Source: CAYUXU01 sp964489695 (GTDB lineage Bacteria; Bacillota_I; Bacilli_A; Erysipelotrichales; Erysipelotrichaceae). Taken from it: a stretch of DNA of 31,928 bases. The notes under the pieces are model-generated. The model was given only the letters and a program-made list of their open reading frames with translations. It was not told the origin of the DNA and searched no databases. The position numbers were made by a program, and so were the translations under genes. Positions 1 through 8,555 of this stretch are shown here, in pieces; position 1 is the stretch's first letter, and every line of letters starts with the position of its first letter. Location of the stretch: NCBI GenBank assembly GCA_964489695.1, contig CAZAZP010000011.1, forward strand, positions 1 to 31,928, written 5' to 3'.

Positions 1-33
1 ATGCGGATTTTTCTTTTAACCAAAATTTAAAGT

Positions 34-483
34 TTATTTATAATTAGGATCGATATCATTATGCATCGAAATGTTTAAGCGATTCCAAGTATTAATTTGA
101 ATAATCATTAACATAATATCCGCAAAATCTTTATCATTGAAATAACTTTGAACTTCTTCAACGATTTCTTCAGGAACACCTACTTCCGAAATCAAAGTAA
201 CATGTTCAGCTAAATCTAACACCGCCTTTTCAGCTGGAGTAAATAAGTCTGTTTCGCGCCAAGCATTCAGTAAGAAGATTCGTTGGGGAGTTTCACCAAT
301 CTTTAAAGCATCTACTGTATGCATATTTAAACAATAAGCACAACCATTAATTTGCGAAACCCGCGTTTTAATCAATTCTTTCAGAATCGGATCGATGGCT
401 GTATTGTCTTTAAAATACATCTCCATTTTGGTAATATTGGTCATACCAGCTGGAGCAGTCTTGAAAAAATCTACTTTTCTCAT
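34..483 (-). CDS. Carboxymuconolactone decarboxylase (AhpD-like) family protein
   Basis: A 149-residue protein of the CMD/AhpD fold. The diagnostic part is the central CAYCLNMH segment, a CxxCxxxH redox site inside an otherwise helical protein, preceded by the usual KTRVSQINGC context. In AhpD-type members the two cysteines reduce peroxide or regenerate a peroxiredoxin; many single-gene members have no proven substrate, so an antioxidant role is inference. The length is normal for the family. ATG is preceded by AAAGGAG at good spacing. It is transcribed leftward as a single gene: the terminator of the next operon lies just upstream of its promoter region. No partner peroxidase gene is visible beside it. 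Confidence 0.88.
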   Translation of the reverse strand: MRKVDFFKTAPAGMTNITKMEMYFKDNTAIDPILKELIKTRVSQINGCAYCLNMHTVDALKIGETPQRIFLLNAWRETDLFTPAEKAVLDLAEHVTLISEVGVPEEIVEEVQSYFNDKDFADIMLMIIQINTWNRLNISMHNDIDPNYK

Positions 484-521
484 TAGTAATTGTCTCCTTT
501 CATTGATTACTAGTTACTTAA

Positions 522-550
522 AGCTTAGTCTTTTAACAGAAGTGATGCAA
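522..550 (-). promoter_or_regulatory. Candidate promoter of the CMD gene
   Basis: On the minus strand a TTGCAT -35 and a TAAGCT -10 are separated by 17 bases. The pair lies between the upstream terminator and the ribosome binding site. The -10 box is weak, so this is tentative. Confidence 0.3.
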
Positions 551-562
551 TTAAAGTGCCCA

Positions 563-594
563 AATAAAAAAGGTAGCACCGAAGTGCTACCTTT
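563..594 (-). terminator. Rho-independent terminator of the PTS operon (UUCG loop)
   Basis: A perfect 11-bp stem (569-579 with 584-594) closes on a loop that reads TTCG on the minus strand, giving the very stable C(UUCG)G tetraloop, followed on that strand by a T-rich run. It sits 8 bases beyond the stop codon of the SIS-domain gene and ends the leftward PTS transcript. Confidence 0.9.
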
Positions 595-602
595 AGGCTT
601 GA

Positions 603-1355
603 TTAATTTCCGTTTTTCTTAACTACTTGAGTATAGTTTTCATAAACGATATTCGTGTAGTTAGCTGGAATTTCTACCACATTAGGTGAAACAAAGATAA
701 ACATTTCATGACCTAATTTTTGAAGAGCTAGTGCTGTTTCTGAAGCGATAATTTGAGTTAACGTAATCGCAGCGACAGTACTAGAGGCACCCACTTTTTG
801 AGGATAGCCAGGAATTGCTACCACAGCATCATTTAATGGACAAGAGTTGTCCAATAAAATATCTGCCACATCACCTAATTTTTTTCCACTCGAGTGGGTA
901 GCAGTCGCAGCTGCATAGTTTTCGCCACTAGTAATAGCAACAACTTTTAAACCACGTTCTTTAGCATACAAAGCCGCTTCTAACGGGGCAGCATTTAAAC
1001 CACCATGAGAATATACGATCATTACTTCGCCCGCTTGGAAATTGTAGCTTTGTAAGTAATTATCGATATAACCTTCTTGTCTTTCAATCCAGAGTAGCTC
1101 ACGGGCGCCACCGGGTCCGATTACATTGGTCCACATTAAGCGTGGGTCCATTAAGGGATGCCAACCAACGACACCGCCATAACGCGGAAACATGTCTTGA
1201 ATTGGTAAGACTGAATGTCCGCTCCCAAATAGATGCACTAATTTACCCGCTGAAATAGCTTGAGCGCACCACTTGACGACTTCATCAATTTTATCTTTTT
1301 GGGCGTCTAACTTTTCAATAATCTCAATAATATTTTTCGTATACTCGTAATTCAT
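603..1355 (-). CDS. SIS-domain sugar-phosphate-binding protein (UPF0309-like)
   Basis: A 250-residue single SIS-domain protein. The sugar-phosphate-binding loop HLFGSGHS lies at about residues 41-48, and a second SIS motif, YSHGG, lies in the middle. This matches the UPF0309/GmhA-like SIS_2 group, whose members isomerise or bind phosphosugars. The exact reaction is not known for this subgroup. It is the last gene of the PTS operon, 18 bases after the IID gene, with an AAGGT ribosome binding site, and is followed directly by the terminator. The position suggests that it acts on the phosphosugar delivered by the transporter. An amino-sugar or other ketose/aldose phosphate is plausible, but that is inference. 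Confidence 0.82.
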   Translation of the reverse strand: MNYEYTKNIIEIIEKLDAQKDKIDEVVKWCAQAISAGKLVHLFGSGHSVLPIQDMFPRYGGVVGWHPLMDPRLMWTNVIGPGGARELLWIERQEGYIDNYLQSYNFQAGEVMIVYSHGGLNAAPLEAALYAKERGLKVVAITSGENYAAATATHSSGKKLGDVADILLDNSCPLNDAVVAIPGYPQKVGASSTVAAITLTQIIASETALALQKLGHEMFIFVSPNVVEIPANYTNIVYENYTQVVKKNGN

Positions 1356-1373
1356 TTTCTACCTTCTAACTAG

Positions 1374-2213
1374 TTAACTATAAAAGCCTGTCAAATAACC
1401 TAAACCTGTCAACCCAAGGGCTACCACAAAGAGTACTAACATAATGAATAATGGTGATTTCTTCTTTTTAGAATATAAACCATACACACCAAGGGTTAAT
1501 AGGAGTGGTAAAATATTGGGGAAGATATTATTAATCATCGCATTAACATCAACCGCTGCCATTTCTCCACCTGGAGGAGTGACAGTAACCGGAATATTGA
1601 AACTAACAAAGGATGCAGCCAAAGCTCCGACTACGATTAAACCAAGTAAAGTGATGGAAGAAGTGATTTGGTTTAATTTACCTGATTCTACAAATGATTG
1701 AATTCCTTGAACCCCAGTCCGATAACCAATTGACCACATTTTCCAACTTAAAATCGTCGTGATTAATGGATATCCAACCATATAAATAATTGGACCAAGA
1801 TATGTAAAAGCACCACCAAAATTGGTAATCGTCATCACTAAAGTTAAAAATAATGGAATCACCGTCGCGACCCAGACCGAGTCTCCAATGGCGGAAGTTG
1901 GACCAATTAAAGCAACTTTAATGGCATCGCCCATTTCAGGATCAATTTCTTTATTCGCAATTGCTTCTTCCGTACCGCAAAGGATACCGGGAGCGATTGC
2001 ACCTAATTGTTGCTCAGTGTTAAATAAAGTCAAGGCACGTTGATAAGCTAATACTTTATCTTCATGATTATCATATAACTCTTCAATAATTGGAGACATT
2101 GTATGAGCAAAAGAGTTACCTAAGAGGTTTTCTCCTTGTTGTGAGCAACCATGCCAGAAAAACCAAATTTTCCAAGCTTGTTTTAAGGTCTTATCAGTTA
2201 TTTTCTTACTCAT
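1374..2213 (-). CDS. PTS mannose/fructose/sorbose family transporter subunit IID
   Basis: A 279-residue membrane subunit of a mannose-class phosphotransferase permease. The N-terminal half is amphipathic and contains the family hallmark FFWHGCSQQGENLLGN followed by FAHTMSPIIEELY. Near the middle come the ALIGPTSAIGDSVW segment and then hydrophobic spans to the C terminus. IID forms the sugar channel together with IIC. The start overlaps the IIC stop as ATGA (4 bases), a translational coupling arrangement. The sugar cannot be read from the sequence. The length is normal. Confidence 0.93.
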   Translation of the reverse strand: MSKKITDKTLKQAWKIWFFWHGCSQQGENLLGNSFAHTMSPIIEELYDNHEDKVLAYQRALTLFNTEQQLGAIAPGILCGTEEAIANKEIDPEMGDAIKVALIGPTSAIGDSVWVATVIPLFLTLVMTITNFGGAFTYLGPIIYMVGYPLITTILSWKMWSIGYRTGVQGIQSFVESGKLNQITSSITLLGLIVVGALAASFVSFNIPVTVTPPGGEMAAVDVNAMINNIFPNILPLLLTLGVYGLYSKKKKSPLFIMLVLFVVALGLTGLGYLTGFYS

Positions 2214-3001
2214 GCTTTGTGGTCTCCTTTCTTTTGGCTAATCGCAACATAATATAATACGACTAGAATCGTACCAAAAACTGTAATTCCCATCATGTCC
2301 AGTTTAAAGTTACCGACTAACATAAAACCTAAAATAAATAACACAAAATGCCAGCTCTCTTTTAAAAGATATGACAATAAAATTCCAATCCCAAGTGATG
2401 CCATCATGCCACCAAAGGTTGATAAAGTGATTACTAACCAAGTAGGCATGAAATCTGCAATATTAACTCCTGATTGAGATCCAATTACCGCGGTCGTATA
2501 AAGAATTACGACAGCTGGTACAAACCGGCAAATAAAACCAATGAAATTACCTAAACCAGCGTTCGCAAAAGCAATCTTTTTACCATCAGCTTCTAGTGCA
2601 GCCTTAGTTGCAAGACGCGTCACAGATAAGTTTAACGCATAAGATAAGTTCCACATCGCAACTCCGATTGCTCCACCAACGGTTGAAAAAGCCCACATTA
2701 CCGCTGTTGTTTGAATCATATCACCGGTATGGAAGGCTAACGCACCAGCTACCCCGATGTAAGTCGCATAAGATAAATCCCAACCGACTGCTCCACCTGG
2801 TGTCACTGAGCCTAAATTCGCTAGTTGTAGTAATAATCCTAAGGTAATCGCGGTCGGAACATCATTCATAATTAGTCCCACGACAAATGCCGCTACTAAT
2901 GGTCGACCAAGCATATACCAACCAAAAGTATTACCGACAACTGAGCCGATTGCTCCTAAATAAACAAATAACGCAATCAATACTGCTTGCCACAATTGCA
3001 T
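2210..3001 (-). CDS. PTS mannose/fructose/sorbose family transporter subunit IIC
   Basis: A 263-residue polytopic protein starting with a membrane span, with the characteristic GLIMNDVPTAITLGLLLQL segment and the PGGAVGWDLSYATYIGVAGA loop seen in sorbose/N-acetylgalactosamine-type IIC proteins. With IID it forms the membrane channel that moves the sugar during phosphorylation. A GGAGGAG ribosome binding site precedes the ATG. It begins 3 bases after the IIB stop and overlaps IID by 4 bases. The subfamily resemblance is from memory of the family, not a search. Confidence 0.93.
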   Translation of the reverse strand: MQLWQAVLIALFVYLGAIGSVVGNTFGWYMLGRPLVAAFVVGLIMNDVPTAITLGLLLQLANLGSVTPGGAVGWDLSYATYIGVAGALAFHTGDMIQTTAVMWAFSTVGGAIGVAMWNLSYALNLSVTRLATKAALEADGKKIAFANAGLGNFIGFICRFVPAVVILYTTAVIGSQSGVNIADFMPTWLVITLSTFGGMMASLGIGILLSYLLKESWHFVLFILGFMLVGNFKLDMMGITVFGTILVVLYYVAISQKKGDHKA

Positions 3002-3004
3002 AGC

Positions 3005-3502
3005 TTAACTCCTCCTATCTTTTAAATTTTCCCAAAGTACAGCTTTATCATTTGGCAATTGTTGGATAATGACTTTCACGCCATTATCGTTGTACTTATC
3101 GAGTGCTTCAACATCCAATTTTGTAAAACTTAACATTTGACCTACCCCGACACCTTTTAAAGTAAAGACTGCGTCCGCTTGTTTTGAACAGTTACCAATA
3201 TTTATATTATTGGCTGTTTGTAACACGGAAAAGACGTCAGCTAATTCTCGCGCAAAGCGGAAAATTACTAACGTGTTCTTTTCAATGGGGGTTGCTAAAA
3301 CCGTTAGTAGCTGTTCTTTACTGACTACCAAAGACTCTAAATGGGAAGGTACTCCGACAGTCACTAACATTTTCATCATCGGGTTTTGGGCAATTTGATC
3401 ATCTACTGCAATTAAGCGTTCAATGTTTAAAGTTTTTACCCAAGCCGTTACAATCTGGCCATGAATCAGACGGTCGTCGACTCTTACGTACAGTTCGCTC
3501 AC
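3005..3502 (-). CDS. PTS mannose/fructose/sorbose family transporter subunit IIB
   Basis: A 165-residue cytosolic IIB protein. The motif VDDRLIHGQIV near the N terminus carries the phosphorylated histidine (H14), which accepts phosphate from a IIA partner and passes it to the sugar. The start codon is GTG with a strong AAGGAGGT just upstream. It is the first gene of the leftward operon. No IIA domain is fused to it or encoded in the operon, so a IIA must be supplied from elsewhere. The divergent RpiR-type gene upstream is the probable regulator. Confidence 0.93.
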   Translation of the reverse strand: MSELYVRVDDRLIHGQIVTAWVKTLNIERLIAVDDQIAQNPMMKMLVTVGVPSHLESLVVSKEQLLTVLATPIEKNTLVIFRFARELADVFSVLQTANNINIGNCSKQADAVFTLKGVGVGQMLSFTKLDVEALDKYNDNGVKVIIQQLPNDKAVLWENLKDRRS

Positions 3503-3578
3503 TAATCCACCTCCTTAAAACTAGTTTTGCTAACTCCAACCTAACTTATTGCCTCTTAGAATACAATTAAACTCCATG

Positions 3579-3589
3579 ATTATGATAAT
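3579..3589. promoter_or_regulatory. Perfect inverted repeat in the PTS/rpiR divergent region
   Basis: ATTATGATAAT is a perfect 5-bp-arm palindrome with one central base, in the 170-base space between the divergent PTS operon and the regulator gene. It could be an operator for the RpiR-type protein, but A/T-rich palindromes arise easily by chance. Confidence 0.25.
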
Positions 3590-3612
3590 TTTTACCCAAC
3601 TTCGGTAAATAT

Positions 3613-3641
3613 TTGAATCTCTCTTTCGGATATAGTATGAT
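3613..3641 (+). promoter_or_regulatory. Promoter of the RpiR-type regulator
   Basis: TTGAAT (-35) and TATGAT (-10) are separated by exactly 17 bases, a near-consensus sigma-A promoter. Transcription would begin around 3648, leaving a leader of about 25 bases with AAGGAGG before the ATG at 3673. This also argues against a TTG start at 3613, which would lie inside the -35 box. Confidence 0.65.
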
Positions 3642-3645
3642 TATA

Positions 3646-3659
3646 GGTAAGCGATTACG
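3646..3659. promoter_or_regulatory. cre-like (CcpA) site over the rpiR transcription start
   Basis: GGTAAGCGATTACG matches the cre consensus TGWNANCGNTNWCA at all positions except the first and last, and is partly palindromic. It lies at the predicted start of the regulator transcript and upstream of the PTS operon, where catabolite repression of a sugar transporter would be expected. It could instead be an operator of the regulator itself. Confidence 0.35.
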
Positions 3660-3672
3660 CAAGGAGGCAGCA

Positions 3673-4530
3673 ATGCCGAGCGAAAATATTTACTTCCAAA
3701 TGGAGAATATTATTGATCTTTCCCCGAGTGAAAGACACGTCATTGATTACTTACTGGAAAATGGTAAGCAAGCTTTTAACTATTCCATTGTTGAATTAGG
3801 CACGAAAACCTTTACTAGTGCTAGTACCATTACCCGAGTTTATCGGCGCTTAGGCTTTGAAAGTTACGGTGATTTTAAAACTGCTTTGATTCGGGATTTA
3901 AATACCTATACTACCTCACAAATCATCTTAGAGAAAAAGGAAATTATTAGTGCTAAGGATGATGTCGAAACTATCATTAAAAAAATAACCAATAACAGTA
4001 TTAACGCCTTATTAAAAGTCACTCACTTAAATAACCCAACGACCTTTCAAAGTGTTGTTGACTATATGAAATCCGCTAATCAAATCCATTTATTTGGTAG
4101 TGGTGTCTCAAATTTGATTTGTCGGGATGCGATGCAAAAAGGCTTGCGAAGTGGCTGTAATATTACTTCTCATATCCATTATGTTGAAATGATGATGCAA
4201 GCGCGCCTAGCTAATCCCAATGATTTAGCCATCATCGTTTCTTACACGGGTGAAAGTGATGATATGATTAAAGTCGCTAAAATTTTAAAAATCAATCACA
4301 TTAAAACTGTCTCAATTACCAGTAATACTAATAATAGCATTGTTAAGCTTAGTCAAGTAAAACTGTTTGTGGATGCGAGTGAAAGCTTTTATCGCGTAGG
4401 TGGCATGGATAGTCGGATGAGTATGCAACATGTTTTAGATATTATTTTCTCGATTTATTTCAGCCAAGTAGCAGCTGCTCGAGCTAGTATTGAAAAAAGT
4501 TTGTTAACTGAAGATTTTACTAAAAAATAA
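3673..4530 (+). CDS. MurR/RpiR family transcriptional regulator
   Basis: A 285-residue regulator with the two-domain RpiR layout. An N-terminal HTH_6 domain occupies residues 1-77, with the recognition helix around TSASTITRVYRRLGF at 48-62. A C-terminal SIS domain begins near HLFGSGVSN at about 139 and contains a second SIS motif, SYTGESDD. Such proteins bind operator DNA and respond to a phosphosugar held in the SIS domain. The ATG at 3673 is chosen because AAGGAGG lies 5 bases before it and because the promoter occupies the upstream TTG. It diverges from the PTS operon and probably controls it. Activator or repressor mode cannot be told from sequence. Confidence 0.92.
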   Translation: MPSENIYFQMENIIDLSPSERHVIDYLLENGKQAFNYSIVELGTKTFTSASTITRVYRRLGFESYGDFKTALIRDLNTYTTSQIILEKKEIISAKDDVETIIKKITNNSINALLKVTHLNNPTTFQSVVDYMKSANQIHLFGSGVSNLICRDAMQKGLRSGCNITSHIHYVEMMMQARLANPNDLAIIVSYTGESDDMIKVAKILKINHIKTVSITSNTNNSIVKLSQVKLFVDASESFYRVGGMDSRMSMQHVLDIIFSIYFSQVAAARASIEKSLLTEDFTKK

Positions 4531-4592
4531 ACCTAGTCTTAATAAATTAACGCTTACTACTTAGTTAATTCATGTTTGACTAGGTTTTTTTA
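4528..4592. terminator. Bidirectional terminator between rpiR and the aspartase gene
   Basis: Arms TAAACCTAGTC (4528-4538) and GACTAGGTTTTT (4578-4589) pair, and an inner AATTAAC/GTTAATT pair (4545-4551 with 4564-4570) extends the hairpin. A T-run follows on the plus strand, and a T-rich run follows on the minus strand, so it can end both the rightward regulator and the leftward aspartase operon. Confidence 0.65.
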
Positions 4593-4594
4593 TG

Positions 4595-5980
4595 TTAAAC
4601 AAGTTTAGTTGGATTTAATAGTTCATCTAGTTCGACTTCACTGATTAAACCAGTTTGGCCAACCACTTCTTTGATTGACCGTTTTTCATCTAATGCTTGT
4701 TTCGCCCACGTAGATACTTGCGTATAACCAAACTTTTTAACTAAGCCGGTAGCACTGGCTAATGAGTGCTCAACTGCCGCTAAACAAGCTTCAGAATTAA
4801 CCGTTAGCCCCCTGATGGCTTTAGTTGTTAAAGTGTTAAGCGCATTAGTTAATAATTCAACTGATTCAAATAAACTAACTAACATGACTGGTTCAAAAAC
4901 ATTTAACTCCATTTGACCAGCTTCACTGGCTAAAGAAACCGTCGTATCATTCCCGATCACTTTAAAACAGACTTGATTGACCACTTCTAAGATTACCGGA
5001 TTGACTTTACCAGGCATAATTGAAGAGCCTGGTTGAACTGCTGGTAAACTTATTTCATTTAAGCCATTACGCGGACCCGAGGCCATTAAGCGTAAATCAT
5101 TCATCATCCGCGAAAGACTTAAGGCAAAATTCTTTAAACTACTATGAAAAGCCACGAAACTATCCACGTGTTTGGTCGCATCAACCAGATCATCCGCTAA
5201 CTGAAAATTTAAGCCAGTTAAATCACTTAGATTTTTTACCGCCAGCTTGGCATAACCTGGTGCCGAATTAATCCCTGTACCAACGGCAGTTGCGCCAAGA
5301 TTTATTAAGCTTAAATCGTTTAAGCTTTGGTTAATCCGAGCTTTTTCTCGGGTCAAAACACTTTGATAACTCTGAAAGATTTGGCCAAACGTAATAAAGA
5401 CCGCGTCTTGTAAGTGGGTGCGCCCAACTTTGATTACCTCATGGTACTCAACACTTTTAGCTTGAAAAGCCGCGATTAATAAGTCGATTGCGGTCAATAA
5501 AGCTGGGGTTAAAGTTAATAAAGCGTATTTACCTGCGCTTGGAATCACATCATTGGTCGATTGAGATAAATTCACTTGGTCATTGGGATGGATTAATTGG
5601 TATTCGCCTTTGGCTAAACCAGCTAATTCTGCTGCGCGATTCGCGATTACTTCATTAACGTTCATATTAATCGAAGTCCCCGCCCCACCTTGAATGGCTT
5701 CAGTAATAAAAGCTTCTTTGAATTTACCGTTTAAGATTTCATCACTCGCTTTTAAGATGAGATTAGTTTGTTCATTGCTCAATTTACCGACCGCTAAGTT
5801 AGCTAAGGCACAAGCCTTTTTAACCCAAATGATGCCTTCAATTAAAGCTGGATGAACTAACTGCTGGTAAATCTGAAAGTTTTCTTTTGCACGTAAGGAA
5901 GCAATTCCATAAAGTGCTTTTTCCGGAATTTCTTTTTCACCCAAAGCATCTTTTTCAATGCGACAGCCAACTTTAGTCAT
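4595..5980 (-). CDS. aspA: Aspartate ammonia-lyase
   Basis: A 461-residue member of the fumarase/aspartase superfamily. The signature GSSIMPGKVNP (318-328) holds the catalytic serine loop, and GRTHLQDAV (186-194) the active-site THLQ. The segments IQGGAGTSINMNVNEV (96-111) and VNQVCFKVIGNDTTV after the signature are aspartase-like rather than fumarase-like; compare the SGTQTNMNVNEV of the neighbouring fumarase. It deaminates L-aspartate to fumarate and ammonia in the cytosol. It is the last gene of a three-gene operon: its ATG lies inside the end of the fumarase gene (8-base overlap), with AAGGAG upstream. No aspartate transporter is encoded beside it. Confidence 0.9.
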   Translation of the reverse strand: MTKVGCRIEKDALGEKEIPEKALYGIASLRAKENFQIYQQLVHPALIEGIIWVKKACALANLAVGKLSNEQTNLILKASDEILNGKFKEAFITEAIQGGAGTSINMNVNEVIANRAAELAGLAKGEYQLIHPNDQVNLSQSTNDVIPSAGKYALLTLTPALLTAIDLLIAAFQAKSVEYHEVIKVGRTHLQDAVFITFGQIFQSYQSVLTREKARINQSLNDLSLINLGATAVGTGINSAPGYAKLAVKNLSDLTGLNFQLADDLVDATKHVDSFVAFHSSLKNFALSLSRMMNDLRLMASGPRNGLNEISLPAVQPGSSIMPGKVNPVILEVVNQVCFKVIGNDTTVSLASEAGQMELNVFEPVMLVSLFESVELLTNALNTLTTKAIRGLTVNSEACLAAVEHSLASATGLVKKFGYTQVSTWAKQALDEKRSIKEVVGQTGLISEVELDELLNPTKLV

Positions 5981-7367
5981 GCTCTGCTCCTTGTTTTTTT
6001 ACTTGCGGTTGAACCATTAAGTTGTAATCAAAAAAATCATCAAATTCAGCGCTACTCATTAATCCTAACTCTATTACTACCGCTTTTAAACTTTGACCAG
6101 TCTGTTCCGCCTGTTGGACAATCTTTGTAACTTGATCATAACCAAAGCGTTGATTTAACCAAGTAGCCGTCATTAAAGATGCTGCTAGGTTTTGCTCCAT
6201 AACCTTCAGATTAGGCTTTAAACCACTTAAACAGCGTTGATTAAAAGAGTTAACGCCATCAGTTAATAACCTTAAAGCTTGCCAGAGGTTATAGCCAATT
6301 AACGGCATAAATGTATTTAATTCAAAATTGCCTTGCGAATTAGCTAAGCTAATAGTTTGTAAGTTGCCCATGACTTGTAAAGTCACCATCATTAATGCTT
6401 CATTTTGGGTTGGATTAACTTTTCCCGGCATAATCGAACTACCTGCTTCATTGGCGGGTAAAATTAATTCTTTTAAACCAGTTTTTGGTCCACTAGCTAA
6501 AAAGCGAATGTCATTGGCCAGTTTAAAGAGATTACCAGCTAACGCATTTAAAGCTCCGGTTAAAAAGACTAAACCATCTTTAGTACTAATAGCGTGAAAT
6601 AAGTTATCACTGGGTTTTAAAGCAAAACCAGTTAACTGACTTAATGTTTCTGCCATCGCACTTGGATAACCGATCCATGAGTTTAGTCCAGTTCCAACCG
6701 CGGTAGCGCCTAAGGGTAAAACCATTAAATATTTATAGCTATCTAAGATTTGATTAATACCCGTTTCAATCATTGCCCGCCAAGCACTAACGACTTGGCT
6801 AAACTTAATCGGAGTAGCATCTTGTAAGTGAGTCCGAGCTGTTTTAATTACCGAAGGATAAGCTTGTTCTAAAGCTAATAAAGTTTGCTTAAACACTGTT
6901 AAAGCTGGGATTAGTTCATGTTCTAACATCGTTAGCGTAAATAAGTGTAACGCAGCTGGATAAACGTCATTTGAACTTTGGCCTTGATTTACATCGTCAT
7001 TAGGGTGAATTTTTAATTGAGCGGTACTTGCCAAGCTACTAATTACTTCATTAACATTCATATTAGTTTGGGTACCACTGCCAGTTTGCCAAATTACTAA
7101 CGGAAAATGTACCATCAAATCCGGTAAGGCCAATAACTCTTGACAAGCTTGCTTGATAGCTTGACTTTTTTCCTCAGTTAAACCACCCGTTGCGCCATTG
7201 ACGCTGGATGCGGCTTGTTTAATCTGAATTAAGGCTCGAATTAACGGCTCTGGTTGAAGCTCAGTGCCAATCGGAAAATTTTGGCGACTACGCTCGGTAT
7301 TAACTCCCCAGCTAACATCTTGAGCCAGTTCAATCGAACCATAGCCGTCGGTTACTTTTCTAGTCAT
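5973..7367 (-). CDS. fumC: Class II fumarate hydratase
   Basis: A 464-residue fumarase of the oxygen-stable, iron-free class. It shows SGTQTNMNVNEVI (97-109), HPNDDVNQGQSSNDV (121-135), ARTHLQDATP (177-186, catalytic-site H180) and GSSIMPGKVNP (309-319), as expected for FumC. It interconverts fumarate and malate. It shares the superfamily fold with the aspartase that follows, but their substrate loops differ, so they are different enzymes rather than a recent duplication. It starts one base after the malic enzyme stop with only a weak AGGT upstream, so translation is probably coupled. Within the operon it links aspartase (fumarate) to malic enzyme (malate). Confidence 0.92.
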   Translation of the reverse strand: MTRKVTDGYGSIELAQDVSWGVNTERSRQNFPIGTELQPEPLIRALIQIKQAASSVNGATGGLTEEKSQAIKQACQELLALPDLMVHFPLVIWQTGSGTQTNMNVNEVISSLASTAQLKIHPNDDVNQGQSSNDVYPAALHLFTLTMLEHELIPALTVFKQTLLALEQAYPSVIKTARTHLQDATPIKFSQVVSAWRAMIETGINQILDSYKYLMVLPLGATAVGTGLNSWIGYPSAMAETLSQLTGFALKPSDNLFHAISTKDGLVFLTGALNALAGNLFKLANDIRFLASGPKTGLKELILPANEAGSSIMPGKVNPTQNEALMMVTLQVMGNLQTISLANSQGNFELNTFMPLIGYNLWQALRLLTDGVNSFNQRCLSGLKPNLKVMEQNLAASLMTATWLNQRFGYDQVTKIVQQAEQTGQSLKAVVIELGLMSSAEFDDFFDYNLMVQPQVKKQGAEHD

Positions 7368-7368
7368 G

Positions 7369-8529
7369 TTATTTTTCTACCTGGTCAATAATCGCTTGAG
7401 CGACTTGATCAGCTACTTTTAAGTTTAGCGCGTTAGGAACAATATAATCTTCCGCGAGTTTTGCATCACTGACCATCTCCGCAATGGCGTGAGCAGCAGC
7501 AATTTGCATTTCTACCGTTATTTTCGGGGCACGAGCTGCTAAAATTCCTTTAAAAATACCCGGGAAAGCTAACACATTATTTATTTGATTAGGATAATCC
7601 GAACGACCAGTCGCGACAATTTTTGCGCCGGCAGCTTTAGCTATTCCATAAGGTATTTCGGGATCTGGATTGGCTAAAGCAAAGACCACTGCATCTTTCG
7701 CCATCGTTTTAACCATCTCAGCACTTACAAGATTGGCCGCAGAAACCCCAATAAAAATATCTGCGCCAACCAAAATTTCGGCTAAAGTGGTCGGACCAGT
7801 TGGCGCGCTTAATATCGGGCATAAAGCTTGGACGACACTATTATATAAGTCAGGGGTAGCTGGATTAATAACTCCACTGGAATTAACCCCATAGATTTCA
7901 TTAATGCCTATACGATGTAACATTTTAATAATTGCTGAGCCCGCTGCCCCAGTACCAGAAACCACTACTTTAGCCTGAGTTAAATCTTTCTCTAAATAGC
8001 GATACGCATTAATTAAGCCTGCTAAAGTAACAACGGCGGTGCCGTGTTGATCATCATGAAACACGGGAATTGATAGTCTTTCCTTTAAAGTTTCTTCAAT
8101 ATAAACACAATCTGGTGCTTTGATATCTTCTAAGTTAATCCCTCCAAAGGTTGGAGCAATTAACTCACAAAACCGAATGATTTCAGCTGGATCAGCAGTA
8201 TCAATCACTAGTGGTATTGCGTTAACCCCCGCAAAGGCCTTAAATAAAAACGATTTACCTTCCATCACCGGTAAACCCGCAGCGGGACCAATATCCCCTA
8301 AGCCTAAGACTGCTGAGCCATTACTTACCACTGCAATTGTATTACCCTTCCAGGTATAGTCATACACTGCCTTTTCATCTTGCGCGATAACTTCACAAGG
8401 GGCAGCAACGCCAGGTGAGTAAAGTAAACTTAGATTTTCCACCGTTAATTCTTGAACTTTATTTTCGACTTGGATTTTACCAGCTAATTGTTTATGTAAA
8501 TCCAAGGCGGCTGTTTTAATATTTGCCAT
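7369..8529 (-). CDS. NAD(P)-dependent malic enzyme (short bacterial form)
   Basis: A 386-residue malic enzyme that decarboxylates L-malate to pyruvate and CO2 while reducing NAD(P). It carries LLYSPGVA (catalytic Y37), GDIGPAAGLPVMEGK (K92), the metal-binding NLEDI (E134/D135) and FHDDQHGTA (D159/D160), then the Rossmann motif SGTGAAGSA (191-199). The residue ending the second strand of the nucleotide fold is Asn (N215) where many NAD-preferring members have Asp, so NADP use is possible; that is inference. The length is typical of the YtsJ/MaeA-like short form, with no phosphotransacetylase extension. ATG is preceded by AAGGAG. It is the first gene of the operon. Confidence 0.93.
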   Translation of the reverse strand: MANIKTAALDLHKQLAGKIQVENKVQELTVENLSLLYSPGVAAPCEVIAQDEKAVYDYTWKGNTIAVVSNGSAVLGLGDIGPAAGLPVMEGKSFLFKAFAGVNAIPLVIDTADPAEIIRFCELIAPTFGGINLEDIKAPDCVYIEETLKERLSIPVFHDDQHGTAVVTLAGLINAYRYLEKDLTQAKVVVSGTGAAGSAIIKMLHRIGINEIYGVNSSGVINPATPDLYNSVVQALCPILSAPTGPTTLAEILVGADIFIGVSAANLVSAEMVKTMAKDAVVFALANPDPEIPYGIAKAAGAKIVATGRSDYPNQINNVLAFPGIFKGILAARAPKITVEMQIAAAHAIAEMVSDAKLAEDYIVPNALNLKVADQVAQAIIDQVEK

Positions 8530-8555
8530 ATAATCTCCTTTATAACTTTAATTAA

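Noticed and set aside
3613..3672. Twenty-residue N-terminal extension of the RpiR-type regulator from a TTG
   Set aside because: The TTG lies in the -35 box of a good promoter; the ATG at 3673 has AAGGAGG at ideal spacing.
5020..5271. Plus-strand open frames opposite aspA, fumC, the malic enzyme and the PTS genes
   Set aside because: They lack ribosome binding sites and family signatures, and lie wholly inside strongly supported genes on the other strand.
4595..7367. aspA and fumC as a recent tandem duplication
   Set aside because: They share the superfamily fold, but their substrate-site segments differ (GGAGTSINMN against SGTQTNMN) and overall similarity is low.
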